Shown piece by piece: positions 1-11,415 of a stretch of 64,000 nt of DNA; positions within the stretch are counted from its first letter, which is position 1; every line of letters starts with the position of its first letter. The position numbers were made by a program, and so were the translations under genes. Below the pieces are notes generated by a model. It ran no database searches, had not been told where the DNA came from, and saw only the letters and a program-made list of their open reading frames with translations. Origin of the DNA: Takakia lepidozioides (lineage: Eukaryota; Streptophyta; Takakiopsida; Takakiales; Takakiaceae); NCBI GenBank assembly GCA_030704615.1, contig CM060734.1, positions 38,022,042 to 38,086,041 on the forward strand. Reading direction: 5' to 3'.

Positions 1-88
1 CTTGATGTGGGACGCCACAACTTGGATGTTCGTTTCTACAAAATGGACAAGTTGATGAGGACATCGACTCCCTGTTGGTAGGGGTGTG
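1..88. other. Unassigned sequence left of the first LTR
   Basis: No coding or repeat signal was recognised. It abuts the LTR at 89. The last bases do not match the bases after 813, so no target duplication is visible and this may be the internal end of the element rather than host DNA. Confidence 0.3.
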
Positions 89-813
89 TGTCGCGGCCCT
101 TTGCCTTGAGGGCGGGGGGTCGGGACACATGAGGGGCTGCCCCTATGGTGGGGGCAGCAGCAGCAATAGGTATGGGGGGGCTGAAGCACCCTTGAGTGTC
201 CAAGGCACTCAAAGAGGTGGAGGCGCTCACTAGGTGGAGCCCTGCACACCGGGTTGCGGTGGGGGTGGCTCCACAAGGGGTGGTGGTAGCTTAGCGGGTC
301 TTAGTGGGGGTGGCATAGAACTCACCATAGGGTGGAGACCTCGTGGTGGGAGTCGTGGGGAGTCTTGGGACTCATCACGGCCCAAGGGGGTCGTGGTGAG
401 AGGGCCAAGACTCACCGCGACTCACCCCTGGGAGTCGAGGGTCTTCGTGGTGGTTCGCCATAAAATGGCATGGCTGGTTGTGAAACCCCCGCGGACAGCT
501 ACAGAAGTATATATAGGGAGTAGTAACCCCGAGAACGGTGCAAGCCCGTTGGTGACCAAAAACTAGTGAGTAAGCGTGCGAGCCGGAAAGCGACCAAAGA
601 GTGGGGAGCTGTTCCGGACTGCCATCTACCAAAGGGAATTCCACTAGGCCCAAATAGGTGGAGGGTCTTTCAGGAGAGCAAAGGGGGACCATTATGTCCC
701 GGTGAGCAGCCGAAGCTCCAAGTTGGCCCGGCGGCCGGTTGGGAGTCAGGCGCGCGCATCAAAGCGAGTAACTATGACTTGAGGGGGAGCTTACCGAAGT
801 GAGGTGCGCGACA
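89..813 (+). mobile_element. LTR (725 bp), solo or terminal
   Basis: The segment starts TGTCGCG and ends CGCGACA, a perfect 7-bp terminal inverted repeat with the canonical TG..CA ends of a long terminal repeat. It is roughly 90 percent identical along its whole length to the LTR at 6168-6892, which has the same length. A TATA-like run (508-515) is placed as expected for an LTR promoter. No target-site duplication is seen, so it could be a recombined solo LTR or the end of an element lying left of the window. The first ATG of the downstream SWIM gene copy A lies only 18 bases beyond its end. Confidence 0.85.
508..515 (+). promoter_or_regulatory. LTR TATA box
   Basis: TATATATA followed by GGGAG inside the LTR, conserved exactly in the second LTR copy at 6585-6592. 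Transcription would be expected to begin about 25-30 bases downstream and to read into the gene at 832. The role is inferred from sequence and position only. Confidence 0.5.
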
Positions 814-831
814 AACTTCGTGCGGTGTTCG

Positions 832-2246
832 ATGGCTCCGAATTCCTACGCTATAGTTTGCTGTCCTCCACAACTTGGGAGAGCCTGGATCCCAAACGAG
901 GGAGGACTTTGCAGAGTGACTGAAACTTACCTTTGTTCCAAATTCAAGCTCAAACCGGGCACAGTTTATTTGGAAGAAGAAAGGAAGGATGTTCCTGGAC
1001 AGGTTGACGAGACCATTGTCGTGCTAGGTAACGACGGAGGTTGCGGAATCGAATGGCACGTACCCCCATCAGACACCATCCTGTACCGAGCTGTGGGAAT
1101 GCCCATTCCCTTTCCGAATCAGTCGCTGCCCACACCATCCACAAAGGAGTCCGGAAACCGACAGGCGGCCACTGCCAACAGAGAGGTATGCAACGATAAT
1201 CATTCCCGACCTGGACCGTCAAGACCCTCCATAGCTTCTCGTGTGGACGTATTCGACATTTCCGACGAGGAAGATGATTGCATTGAGGTCCCCATGTCAT
1301 CCACACGGTCGTTCAAATCCGGCATGGACGTCTCTGTAGGTGCTACGCATGTGCCCACGAGCATAACTCCAACCCGGTCCATTGTGCAGCTCCTACGACA
1401 ACATCACCTCGATGGTTCTCGCTCCGAGCTGGCTGCTCTCGACTATGCCAAATTCCCAGTCAGAAAGGTAACGTTTCTGCCTCCCGAAGTCGATGGCAAT
1501 GTCATCTTCGAGTTTCCACCTGTTTCTTTGTCAAACAAAGCCTCCGGGATGTTAACAGACATGGATCGAAAGCATGACGGACACCCCTGGTGTGTGACGA
1601 AGACTAGTAGCACGAAAATTGCTGATGGTGTTCGTGTACGATATGTCCTCTGTGCGGGGAAGCTGAGGTGCCTCAATCCCATCTGCTTCCACTTTCTCTC
1701 CAAAGGAGGGCGGAGAAACGAGACGGATTGGACTGGCACAACGCATCATCCATTCATTGTCTCCAGCCAAGCTCCTGCGGGTTCTTTCAAGTGTGCACAT
1801 TGCAAAGAACCACCGACGTGCATGTCCATGTGCAGAGCCAAGCAATATTACGTAATCCATTTGCTCCCGGACTTGACTAGAGCTTGCATACACGTTGGGG
1901 TCCACTGCCACCCCTTGGCAAGAGGCAACATGCGTGAGGCTGTATAGGAAGCACACGACATCATAAAAGAGGAGGTGAAATTGAGCCCCGGAGCCAGACC
2001 AAAGCAGATTCAGCTGAAGGCAGCCCACAAGATTGCTCTTGGCAAAATCATGTCTGAAGATGGTTCCGACCGAGAGCCTTTGACCGAAGAGGAGATGCGT
2101 GACCTCTTGGAGTCCGTCTCGCACGTTTGTAGTCCGAATGTGCGGAATCACATCGTATCTTGCAAGCAGGAGTTCGGCAGGGGGTCGGACATGTACTCAA
2201 TCCTGGAGGTGAAATGAATGGCTGGATATGACTACATCCAAGGTAG
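832..2246 (+). pseudogene. SWIM/MULE-like transposase family, copy A (N-terminal part only)
   Basis: The frame is open from ATG 832 (MAPNSYAIVCC) to TAG 1945, continues in the same frame to TGA 2215 and again to about 2246. It shares ordered blocks with copies B (19604-23118) and C (57762-62829): a W-x-V-P block, an acidic Ser-rich linker, a KHDGHPWC-x-TKTS block, a Cys-rich segment (FKCAHCKEPP), and TRACIHVGVHCHP. These probably form an N-terminal zinc/DNA-binding region; that is inference. Homology stops at about 2246, just before the part that encodes the catalytic DDE core and SWIM finger in B and C, so this copy cannot encode an active transposase. Both stops are one C-to-T change from CAG or CGA. 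An upstream GTG at 799 also opens the frame but lies in the LTR and is not a plausible eukaryotic start. Confidence 0.75.
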
Positions 2247-2657
2247 CAGGTGCCAGCTGCCCCCTAAGCCAGGTTGGCACCAATTACAGACTAGGTTGCA
2301 CACAAAAACATCAGAGGAGTGAACTTCGTTCCTTGACTCAACTGAGCATCACCAGTCGCAATCCATAGCAACAGCCCTTTCATAAGGAACAGAGACACGA
2401 GTCTCCAAAGAGCACATGAAACCACATGCAGGTGAAGGTGATCTGCCTACAATTTGCTTGTCACAGCTTTGCTGCAACAGACACAGCATACCCATTAGAC
2501 GGAGCAGAAATGGTCATGTGCATTTCAGAGCTTTCCTGGAGAACTCGTCTGACCATCCTTCTGCTACAATTGTGCATGTTGTTTGTACTAGATTGTCGCA
2601 GAAGCTACCTGCAAGTGAACAGAGTGGCATTTAGCATTTGCAGCTGACCCCTACAAC
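2247..2657. other. Non-coding stretch after copy A
   Basis: Homology to copies B and C ends at about 2246. Short overlapping plus-strand ORFs here have no recognisable domain and look like chance. Confidence 0.3.
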
Positions 2658-3331
2658 CTCGTAAGCATCTTGTCCAAAAAGCTGCTGTATTCGGTAAAGC
2701 CACGTTGCTAATGTGAACTGCCTCCACAGCTGAGCCTCTGTTGCCGTCTCAATGTCATCCCTCCACGCTCCCGGCATGCCCACCAAATGAAGACCTGGAA
2801 ACAATATCGATCACCCGGCAACGTAACCCTGCAGCTTAAGCGACTGTCGACCATATAACGGCTAGCCAGTCAACGCAACGAGCTCCGCCCTGCTCTGATC
2901 TGCCAAAGAATCTTCACCTATTCATCCTTTGCACTCCCAGGGTAAGACGAGACAAGCTAGTCCGTGGCCTGGGCTCCCTCCGCTTCAGGATTGTTGATCA
3001 AATGCAGCACCTTGGTTGTTGACCGGTCATATTCCCCGTGTCCTAGTTTGGACTCCAAGACTGCAAGAGTGCAGGTATCAGCGTTCACAGCTTGCCAGCG
3101 CTGCTCCATGCTGCACGGTAGAGCTTATCTATAAGCTTACTGGGGAAACAATCATCCAGCTTCAAGGATCACGTATAGGTGCCAACTAGCATTTGCTGCT
3201 GCATTTTTAAGTCTCTCCTCGTGTACTCCAAAGCCTCTGGTGACTTGGTAGCTTTAGCGACTGCAATAACAGTGGCGGCTCCGGCATCGTCATCCTCCAG
3301 GCGTTTCAGGGCACGCTGAATCTTGTGATCA
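2658..3331 (-). CDS. Unidentified gene fragment, three possible exons
   Basis: Reading leftwards on the minus strand there are three protein-like segments. 3331-3173 encodes a helical segment with HKIQRALKRLEDDDAG and a Gln/Met-rich tail, ending at a possible GT donor. 3114-2957 contains MEQRWQAVNADTCTLAVLE and ends at a TAG. 2794-2658 follows a TTTCCAG acceptor and reads MPGAWRDDIETATEAQLW, ending GAG before GT. The composition (acidic, amphipathic, few rare residues) looks coding, but the three pieces are not proven to be one gene and no family was recognised. It is bounded on the right by the LTR remnant at 3420. Confidence 0.35.
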
Positions 3332-3419
3332 CATTCAATGATATGCTTCTCAAACTAAGCACTACTTACACACAGGTAATCTTGCAAGTGCTAACCCTCA
3401 ACTCCTACCTTGCACTCAC

Positions 3420-3736
3420 AGGTAAGAAATCATCTTTCTCGAGTGATAGAAAACCAACGAACACACTGTTTACACAAAACATGAAAACCAAACCATCACT
3501 CTTAGAAATAGTAGTCGAGCCAGGGGCACCCCAAGCTATGGGGACTCCACCCCACAACAACCTGTACCCCTACATAAGCACACTCAAATCTAACCGCATG
3601 CAGGAGCTTGGTCGCGCAGGCTCAACTCGAGAAAGATGAGCCGCGCGACTGCCGCTCTCGTGAAGATAAGACGGACCAGGTGTCAAACTAAACTTGACAC
3701 CTGATTTAACACTTGACCTAAATCCAAGTGTTAAAT
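3420..3736 (-). mobile_element. LTR remnant related to the methyltransferase-bearing Ty3 element
   Basis: Reverse-complement similarity to 35150-35480, at the 5' end of the element containing the C5 methyltransferase. Both copies contain the 14-bp pair TCATCTTTCTCGAG (3430-3443) and CTCGAGAAAGATGA (3626-3639), and both have strong hairpins near the LTR start. Here these are CAGGTGTCAA/TTGACACCTG (3677-3703) and ATTTAACACTTG/CAAGTGTTAAAT (3704-3736). The two copies are strongly diverged elsewhere, so this is an old fragment or a sister family. Exact ends could not be set. Confidence 0.6.
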
Positions 3737-3766
3737 ACAAATAACTAGTTTTATTCTAGCTGTTTT

Positions 3767-4237
3767 CACACTGTGCTTATGTAACTTGACAAACAGTTTA
3801 ATGCAGTCCCAGCCTTCATCCACCCATTGAAACAAGGTAAGAATATGAAAACACTCGTTCTCCTTCGAAGGGTCCAAGCCCAAAGCATGTGGCCCCCACT
3901 CTTTGTTAGGAGCACACATGAATCTTGACCTAAGTACAATGGTGTTAGGCTGTTTTGCAGCTGCACTGTTGGTATCATCGTAAAAGCCAGACCAGCCCAC
4001 TCTACTTGCAAATACATGTGTTGTAAGAATGATATCCCCTGTTGTGGGTTTTGACCAATCCACCAACGCTTCCAATCCAGAGATGCGAGTCCCCACGATG
4101 CTAGTAATATCTCCTACCAACTCCTTGTTAGTGTCAACATCACAAAAGCTTCCTCTTGCAGCCACGAGCTGCCTACTCCTTCTTGAGCGTCTGACATTGC
4201 TAAGTGCGAGAGGCGGAAGTGAAAGAGGCAGCAACAT
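3767..4237 (-). CDS. Possible first exon of an unknown, plastid- or mitochondrion-like protein
   Basis: From ATG at 4237 the minus strand reads MLLPLSLPPLALSNVRRSRR, rich in Leu, Pro, Ser and Arg and lacking acids, as in an organelle transit peptide. About 60 residues of mixed, protein-like sequence follow (KELVGDITSIVGTRISGLEA, then GDIILTTHVFA). The frame stays open to 3731, but the tail looks less protein-like, and CAA/GTAGAG after THVFA is a candidate splice donor. The LTR remnant at 3420-3736 lies directly downstream, so the rest of the gene may be lost. The frame is open further upstream only with a TTG start. No family was recognised. Confidence 0.35.
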
Positions 4238-5828
4238 CAGGCAAATGGGTGAGGGAGAGTGCGACGAGGCAAGGGGGGATCTGAGGAAACTCAACGAGTT
4301 TGGGAGTGCTGAATTGCAGTGTCATGTGGGGAGAGTATGTGTTCGGTAAGGCTGGAGAACATGACTTTTGGAGGGGGTAAGTCATGTGCTGCACGATTTC
4401 GGATGGGCACATGCATCTTGAGGAGCAAAGGGATACTGATTCCACCATCCGCTGAGGTGCGCATTGGTCCACATGTATGGACAACACATGCATGAAGTGG
4501 AGGCAATGTCTCTGATTGGCAGCCTCCACCCACATGACAGTAGGGCGGGAAAAAGTGGCGGGTGCTTTTGAGGGATGCGTCGTTTTGAATTGGCATTGCC
4601 ACAGTCAGTATTCTCATTCTTGGTGGGATGTTTTGTTCACAAACGTGGTTGGAGAGGCATTATATTTATTGCTATCTGAACCCACTGGAGTGGGGGCAAC
4701 ATAGCTGCATTTTATGATGGACAGAAAGCTTAGTCTTGACATTTTAGACATTTTGGGGTCCGAACGAACTTGTGTCCACGTTGTTCCCTGTAACATGACT
4801 GGCAGCTTTGTCCTTGCACCTATGCTCTGCAATCATATAAATAACAACATTCCATGGGCATTGTATTCATGCCAGTTGTGCATGCTCCCTTTCATGTGGA
4901 AGACAAGTATGGGTGATCGTTCTTCAATACCTTATGTACTGGATGCCAGAGAGCATTGGAAAATGTCTTTGTACCCTTAATGCTAGTCCTTTGCTAAGGA
5001 AACAATACCAACTTCAAATGAAACAGTTGTACATGGCCAGCGACTCAAAGTAGGTATTCAACTACAGAGATGCATGTAAATGTGTTAATTTGGAATGCCA
5101 TCTTCATTTGCAAATGCTTGCCTCATGATGGAGAAACTGAGTTTGAGCCCATGCATTTGAAGAAGGTCTCCTGATTCGAAAGGGCCTACTGAACTACAGT
5201 GACCCAAACCAAAGATCCAAACTCCCAGCAAGTTGAACTACATCCCAACTCACATGTAAGAGTTTAATGAGGCTACAAACCGAAAGAGAATGAGCCCTGT
5301 ATCTGATGCTATTGTTATGATGGTCTCCAATACTAGAAAGTCGCCTCTTCGAGGCAACAATACGCAGAGCTCGGTTTCAAACCCGCTGAGGCGGTTCAGA
5401 GTGTGTCCTAAACCCTAAACCTCAATGAAAAGCAACATACAAGTCCTCGTTGGCAGGCGGAAAAGATGCATTGGTCTTCCTCACCGTCTCAAGATTGATA
5501 TTTTTTCCAAAATTATAGGAATAATCTTTCTTTTCTGTTTCCCATTGGTGACTAACTTCATTCCTCCGCCGCCACATGTATTAGCCACAATATTTAAGAT
5601 CCAAAGCACTGCACCACCCCCTCATAGTTCACCATCCCATTTCCATGCACACACAAATTTGAAAAGACGTGTTCAGTCGGAAGGGCTGCTTCAGATTATC
5701 CCTGCATAGACCAGCCTCATTTCCCATTAACTCAGCATACACCCCATGGAAATGACAGACCTGAAGTTCAGAACCAGGAGAAAGACATGATCCATGAGAC
5801 CTCCATATGCTGACTTACCTGAAGTCCT
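4238..5828. other. Non-coding stretch
   Basis: Only short ORFs without domain signal (the longest is 94 codons at 5425-5709). Around 5408-5422 there are two CCTAAA-type units resembling a telo-box, too few to call telomeric. No convincing gene was seen. Confidence 0.3.
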
Positions 5829-8275
5829 TCAGCCGGTGTACAACCTCTTCTTGGTCCTGGAATCTTGGGGCACGGGTGGGTAATTTCCCGAGTAGCCATG
5901 CCTCTCCAAAAAGTCTTTGTAGCGTGCAAGTGACTTTCCATTCCCATCATCAACAACAGTCATAACTGGCTCCCCAGCAGGGTACTGAAGACCCTCCTCC
6001 ATCATGGCAGTGAGGTCCAAAATCTTTCCTTTTGTAGCTCTCACCAAGGCAAGAAGGTGTTGCTGGAGAAATATGTTGTCATCCGTCAGTTCAAGAATAG
6101 TTTGTCACTCTGTGGAGATGAGGGCAGGTAGGCTGGGCAGTGGACTTCGACCAGCGGATGTTCTCTGTGTCGCGACCCTTTGCCTTGAGGGCAGGGGGTC
6201 GGGATGCAGAGGGGCTGCCCCTGTGGTGGGGGCGGTGGCAACAATAGGTACGGGGGGCTGAAGCACCCTTGAGTGCCTAAGGCACTCAAGGAGGCGGATG
6301 CGCTAACTAGGTGGAGCCCCGCACACATGGTTGCGGTGGGGGTGACTCCACAAGGGGTGGTAGTAGCTTAGTGGGACTTAATGGGGGTGGCATAGGACTC
6401 ACCATGGGGCGGAGACCTTGTGGTGGGAGTCGTGGGGAGTCTTGGGACTCATCACGGTCCAATGGGGCCGTGGTGGGTGGGCCAAGACTCACCACAACTC
6501 ATCACTGGGAATCGAGGGTCTTCGTGGTGGTTCGCCATAAAAGGATGGTGTTGTTTGTGGAACCCCCGCGGACAGTCACAGAAGTATATATAGGGAGTAG
6601 TAACCCCGAGAACGGTGCAAGCCCGTTGGTGACCAAAAACTAGTGAGTAAGCGAGCGAGCCGGAAAGCGACCAAGGAGTGGGGAGCTATTCCGGACTGCC
6701 ATCTACCAAAGGGAATTTCCACTAGGCCCAAATTGGTGGAGGGTCTTTCGGGGAAAGAAAGGGGGACCGTTATGTCCCGGTGAGCAGCCAAAGCTCCGAG
6801 TTGGCCCGGCGGCCAGGTTGGGAGTTAGGCGCGCGCATCAAAGTGAGTAATATGACTTGAAGGGGGAGCTTACCGAAGTGAGGTGTGCGACACTCTGAGC
6901 CATTGAAGGGGAGGTCAGACCTGGGGGAGTTTGTGAAGAGGATGGGATGGAAGAAGGGGAGTCATGACCAGTCATCAAGTTGTTCAGGCCACCTTTACAT
7001 GTGCCCATGAGGGAACCGCAGAACTTTGCAATCAGCCCTCCTCCACTTGGGGGTGCAACATCTTCAGAACCTTCACCTGGTGTGCGCACATATTTCCTTT
7101 CTGGGCCCAATGACAATCACAACATGCCCATTTAGAATCCGGATTGTGGATAATATATGTCATACCCAAATGGTGGTGGCATTCAACTGTTGCAATGCCT
7201 CCGGGTGTATGAGGCAGATGCACATTGGCATCTGGAATGTCCTTAGCAAACAAGATTGAAGTGCAAACAAATCCCTCCTGCCGCTTGTTTCGGATGATCC
7301 CATATGCCTTTGCATGTGACATGTAATGGGTTAGCACATCACATGTCAGTTCAGAGATGAGCCAATCCACCCGCCTACTACCAAGGACGCTTTTGGTGCT
7401 CTTCAATTGCGCTTTCAGGTTCCCATGGCAGGCTTCTATGGCAGCATTAGTGTCTTGAGAGGCATGAGGTATATTGCGGGATCCTTTCATCCACATTTTG
7501 GCTTTGGAAGCCACTCTGTCTCCATGTAGGTGCAGAATTCTGTCTCAGAAAGGTACTTCTCCCACAGGTCCAGAATTTTGAATACGGCCCATGCTTCACC
7601 TGCATCCCCAAAGGTCTCCTTTCTTTCGTACATGATCTGTGCCAGGTCTTGTAAGATAGCCGCTCGCAATACTGGGTCTTTCACCTTTGCAACTGCATTC
7701 TTCTGCCAGGCTCGACGAACATGCCACAAGCACAAGAAAACAGCACAATCCCCCCAAACAGATTTGTTCTCTTATCAGGTAGGTAAACTGAAATTCATGT
7801 GTAACCAAGACATCATGGTAGGCATATTGCGTGAGTTCATGGACGTACCTAATGGCAGCAATTTCAGCATCAGCGTCATCCACAATAAATGCATTGGGAC
7901 GTCAGTCTACTTGCCGACTTGTCATTTGTTTGTTTAGTGCATCCATCCAAGGCGTCAGATCGATGGTTTTGCACCTTGTAGTGATAGTGTAAGCCACTGG
8001 AATACCATTCAGCCAATCGTCGAATACCATCATGGTATATAACGGGTACTACAACAACAATCATGTGTAACTGAAGTGACTTGAAAGGAAATGGTTGCAA
8101 AACAAAGTACTTCACACGAAGAACGTAATTTGTCATGCTTTCAAGAAATTCGGGTTAACAATCTGACGAACCATTTGTTCCAAAGGTTGCATCACAAACA
8201 ACTATGCGACGATGGCCGTGTTTGAGCATCTGCTTTCTCTGCCAATCAGTTTGTATGCCAAGCACAAATGGAAGG
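5829..8275 (-). pseudogene. MULE-like transposase with SWIM zinc finger, disrupted (copy D)
   Basis: A Mutator-like transposase of a different branch from copies A-C. Segments in order on the minus strand: about 8275-8165 WQRKQMLKHGH then VCDATFGTN (first catalytic Asp); 8048-7847 YPLYTMMVFDDWLNGIPVAY and FIVDDADAEIAA (second Asp), ending at an AG/GTACGT donor; 7770-7490 FLCLWHVRRAW (the C-x3-H type motif); 7510-7032 ending in the SWIM finger CDC-x7-CAH; 7110-6893; then 6167-5829 to the stop. Breaks: Trp to TGA at 7902-7904, a frameshift near 7500, a frameshift near 7035, and insertion of a 725-bp solo LTR at 6168-6892. The upstream end is cut at about 8280 by a Ty3 fragment on the other strand. 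The gene is non-functional as it stands. Confidence 0.8.
6168..6892 (+). mobile_element. Solo LTR with 5-bp target duplication
   Basis: 725 bp starting TGTCGCG and ending TGCGACA, about 90 percent identical to the LTR at 89-813. It is flanked by the direct repeat CTCTG at 6163-6167 and 6893-6897, the 5-bp duplication expected of LTR-element integration. No internal element sequence is present, so the original insertion collapsed by LTR-LTR recombination. It sits inside the C-terminal part of the MULE-like gene. Its TATA-like run is at 6585-6592. Confidence 0.92.
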
Positions 8276-8280
8276 TCGAG

Positions 8281-9505
8281 TTTTCTGCCATTCAACGTCC
8301 AAGCAGGGTGATTAGAAGATACTACTTGCAGGTTACTGGTGGCCTACTTTGTTCAAGGATGTACACAAATATTGCAAGAATTGTGTCAAAGGCTAGGACC
8401 ATTGCAGAGATCTGGGAAGATGGCTTTGCATCCTACGATGTCTACTGAACCATTTCAGAAATGGGGACTAGACTTTGTTGGACCAATTAATCCACCAGCC
8501 AGAAATACATAGAACAAGTATATAATCACAGCCACTGATTATACTACAAAGTGGGTGGAAGCTAAAGCTCTGAGGGACAACACAACTAAGTCTACAGCAA
8601 GGTTCTTGTATGAGAAGATACTTACAAGATTTGGTTGTCCCCTGGAATTTATCAGTGACCAGGGAAGTCACTTCATTACTGAGACCATAGAACGATTGAT
8701 TAAAGAGTTCATGATTGTGCATAGGAAGAGTACAACCTATTACCCACAAGGTAATGGGCTGGCAGAGGCTACCAACAAAATACTATGTACTATCTTGGCT
8801 AAGATAGTCAATGCAAACAGAACTGATTGGGATACAAAGCTGCTGACAGCTTTGTGGTTATACAGGACTTCATATAAAGTCACCACTAAGTATACACCAT
8901 TCCAATTAGTTTATGATATGGAAGCTTTAATTCCAGTGGAATTCTTGTTACCTACCATGAGAACTGAATAGGGAAGGAGAATGGAATTGGAAGATTCAAT
9001 TAAGGTCAGGAAACATGAATTATACCATGTGGAAGAAGTACGTGCTGATGCAGCGGATAACATGACCAGAATTCAGATGAAGAGGAAGGATCAGTTTGAT
9101 GAAGTAAATTAAGACTTTTAAGACGAGAGATTTGGTTATGTGGTTGCAGAAGAAGGGAAAGATTAAAGCTTCTAAGCTTAAATCACCATGGAAGGGACGT
9201 TATGTCATACAGAAGATGTATGATAATAACACCGTCATGTTACAAACCATTAACAAAGAAATGATGGGAAGAGTCAATGCAATAAATTGAAGGGATACAG
9301 TGGTATCCATGACAAACCATTACAGCACGATTTGCACGATGAAACACAAAAACAGTCACGGACTGCGCCGGTATGGTTGCCAGATGTCGAGCGGCTTTTA
9401 CTCACCCATCCCTTTGCTATCCGAGGCGAAAATTCCAAGATAGAAGAGTTGGATATCTCTAAACACTCAGCCCGCTCAGAACAATCAGTCATGACCTACA
9501 GCTAG
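8281..9505 (+). pseudogene. Ty3-type integrase and pol C-terminus, decayed
   Basis: The frame around 8462-8968 encodes an rve integrase core: GLDFVGPINPP (first Asp, codon at 8471), [23 protein letters not shown] (second Asp) and [13 protein letters not shown] (Glu). A TAG interrupts it at 8510-8512 and another stop follows the core at 8969. Downstream pieces match the pol C-terminus of this family (SPWKGRYVIQKMYDNNTVML, then GYSGIHDKPLQHDLHDETQK, open to 9505). It is related to, but clearly diverged from, the pol fragments at 10262 and 55605. Only the 3' part of pol is present; RT and RNase H are absent. Confidence 0.8.
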
Positions 9506-10261
9506 TGAATCATGGTTGTGCTTCCTATTTGTATTTCTTCTTGCCTTCATGTTAGCCAATTACCTTACTGTGTATACTGAAGCATCAGATTGCTTCAGTA
9601 TCTATCAAGTTCCAATCAATCATTCATTCATTCCACAGCTTCACTCTTGTCTCTCTACACAGTGTATTTGTATCGAGTTAGTATCAGATTATGATTTATC
9701 AGGTATCAGGCCAATGCCATGATGTCCCTAATGTACCCTATTGTATGTTTCTACAGCTTGCATGAATTAAGTCACAATCAAGTCATCATCTCCTCTTCAC
9801 TGTTTCCGCTCTCCGTTTCGTCTCCTCTTCCCCTGACCAAGTCGCGCTCTCCAAGAAGTGATCCCCTTCCTGTTGCCGCCCTGCCTAATCTACCTGCAAG
9901 CTGTTCTAACCACCTAACTAACTAACTGTCACCCCTGAAGTAACACGTTCCCTCTGCAGATGTTGTTCCCGCACAATCGTTCCATGTCAATGATAACCGT
10001 TCCCTATGTACGTTGTGACAGGCTGTGCCAAGCTGTGCCAAGCTGTGTCGGGCTGTGACTGTGCCGAGCTGTGACTGACTGTGTCATGCTGTGTCGGGCT
10101 GTGATTGGCTGTGTAAAGCTTGTCTACCACCCCTAAAGCCTGCACCTGTCACCCCTAAGGCTTTTATTGGTCTCAGTCTATCATCCGTAAGTCTGTGCAA
10201 AAATTAAGGGTACCCCACAGAACCCGTAAAAGCGTCTAAGTCCCAAACAGCCCTCTAACAA
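9506..10261. other. Spacer between two Ty3 pol fragments
   Basis: No coding signal. It holds a perfect 10-bp-arm hairpin, ATACTGAAGC/GCTTCAGTAT, at 9574-9601, and a short degenerate array of GGCTGTGA-type units (10012-10118). That array recalls the larger one at 36837-37290. The stretch may be LTR sequence of the left element, but no ends could be fixed. Confidence 0.35.
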
Positions 10262-11085
10262 GATAACATGATACAGATTCAGGAACAACGAAGGAAAAGA
10301 ATATCCGAAGGGAAAGAGAAATCTTTCTAGGACGGGGACATTGTTTTGTGGTTACCTAAAATCAAGAAGATCAAATTGGGCGGAAAATTGAAAATGCCAT
10401 GGATGGGACCATTTCAAATCAAAAGGGTACATGACAATGGAACTATTGATTTGCAGACCTTGGAAGAAGAATTCGTGGGACGAATTAGTTAAAAGGCTAC
10501 CAAGGAATACATGACAAAGCCCTTATACATGATTTATACGCCAACGAGGAAGATCAAACTGAAGATGAGGAGCGCGAAACCACCAATGCCTACTACATTC
10601 ATCACGACACGGTGAATCGGCATGTACTAAGACAGGTGGCAACACGAATTCAGGGCACCACGACGGCTAGACCACCATTCATCTGGAGGACAACATTACC
10701 ACCCCGTATACCGTATGGTGAACCGTGGCCAGCACAAATGCCCTACAGAACCATGAACGAATACGAAGCATCCAACGAGTCACTGCTTGTGTTAAACTCC
10801 GAGATGTACGCTCCAGATTACCCCACCGACCAAAGTAATCATACACCACTACCCTTCGATCATAACACGGAGGCAGAACGACGGCGCAATCCAACGGATT
10901 GCCAAAAGACGGTGGATGATAAGGGCAAAGCTATTAAACCAAGCTGCAAGTACTGCGCCCACGCCGCCCATCTAAAAACAGACCACGTACCCAAGTGGAT
11001 GAACACAGCTCAGAGGGATGAACATAAACTGACCGAAACTGGACAATCATCAACGACCATCAGTTTTAACCAAAGCAAATCATGA
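10262..11085 (+). pseudogene. Pol C-terminus of the ORF3-bearing Ty3 family (copy 1)
   Basis: Begins within the integrase C-terminal region (IQEQRRKRISEGKEKSF, a stop, then DGDIVLWLPKIKKIKLGGK) with a GPY/F-like WMGPFQIKRVHDNGTIDLQ. After a break near 10490 the frame 10612-11085 encodes a further tail of about 157 residues containing CKYCAHAAHLKTDHVPKW, a C-x2-C-x4-H-x4-H zinc-knuckle variant. It is strongly similar to the intact version at 55605-56939 on the minus strand. At least two stops show that it is dead. The ORF3 of the same element follows about 330 bases downstream. Confidence 0.8.
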
Positions 11086-11415
11086 AGAAAAAACCAACGG
11101 AAGAAAATCAAGCACGAAAGGGATGAAGTTTTCTCAAAACCGTTACCAGAGGCTAAATGCTTCTTGGTAAGCCTGGGCCCAGCAATTAAAGCTAACTGCA
11201 CTTTAAACTCAGACAACCAGCAGGACATAATTACCTCCACAACAACCTCGAGAGAAGTTAGAGGAGAACCCCTACTTAAACCCAGAAGCGAACTCCTCAC
11301 CTTCTCTTCCGCAAACTGGAAATTGCTCTATACACAACTTCCAGTGTGCTTCATACTCCTTGTGATACAGGAATTGGTGCTCCAATTCCTTACAGCAACC
11401 ACAAGACTAAGAGAA

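Noticed and set aside
799-831. Upstream GTG start for SWIM copy A
   Set aside because: It falls inside the LTR end (to 813) and GTG is not a normal eukaryotic start. ATG 832 matches the N-termini of related copies better.
4238-4294. TTG-initiated N-terminal extension of the unknown exon at 3767-4237
   Set aside because: No ATG in that extension. The ATG at 4237 gives a transit-peptide-like start.
5345-5400. tRNA- or SINE-like segment around GGTTTCAAACCC
   Set aside because: No acceptor or anticodon stem could be folded around it, and no poly-A tail or repeat copy was found.
5405-5425. Telomere-like CCCTAAA units
   Set aside because: Only about two units; too short for an interstitial telomere.
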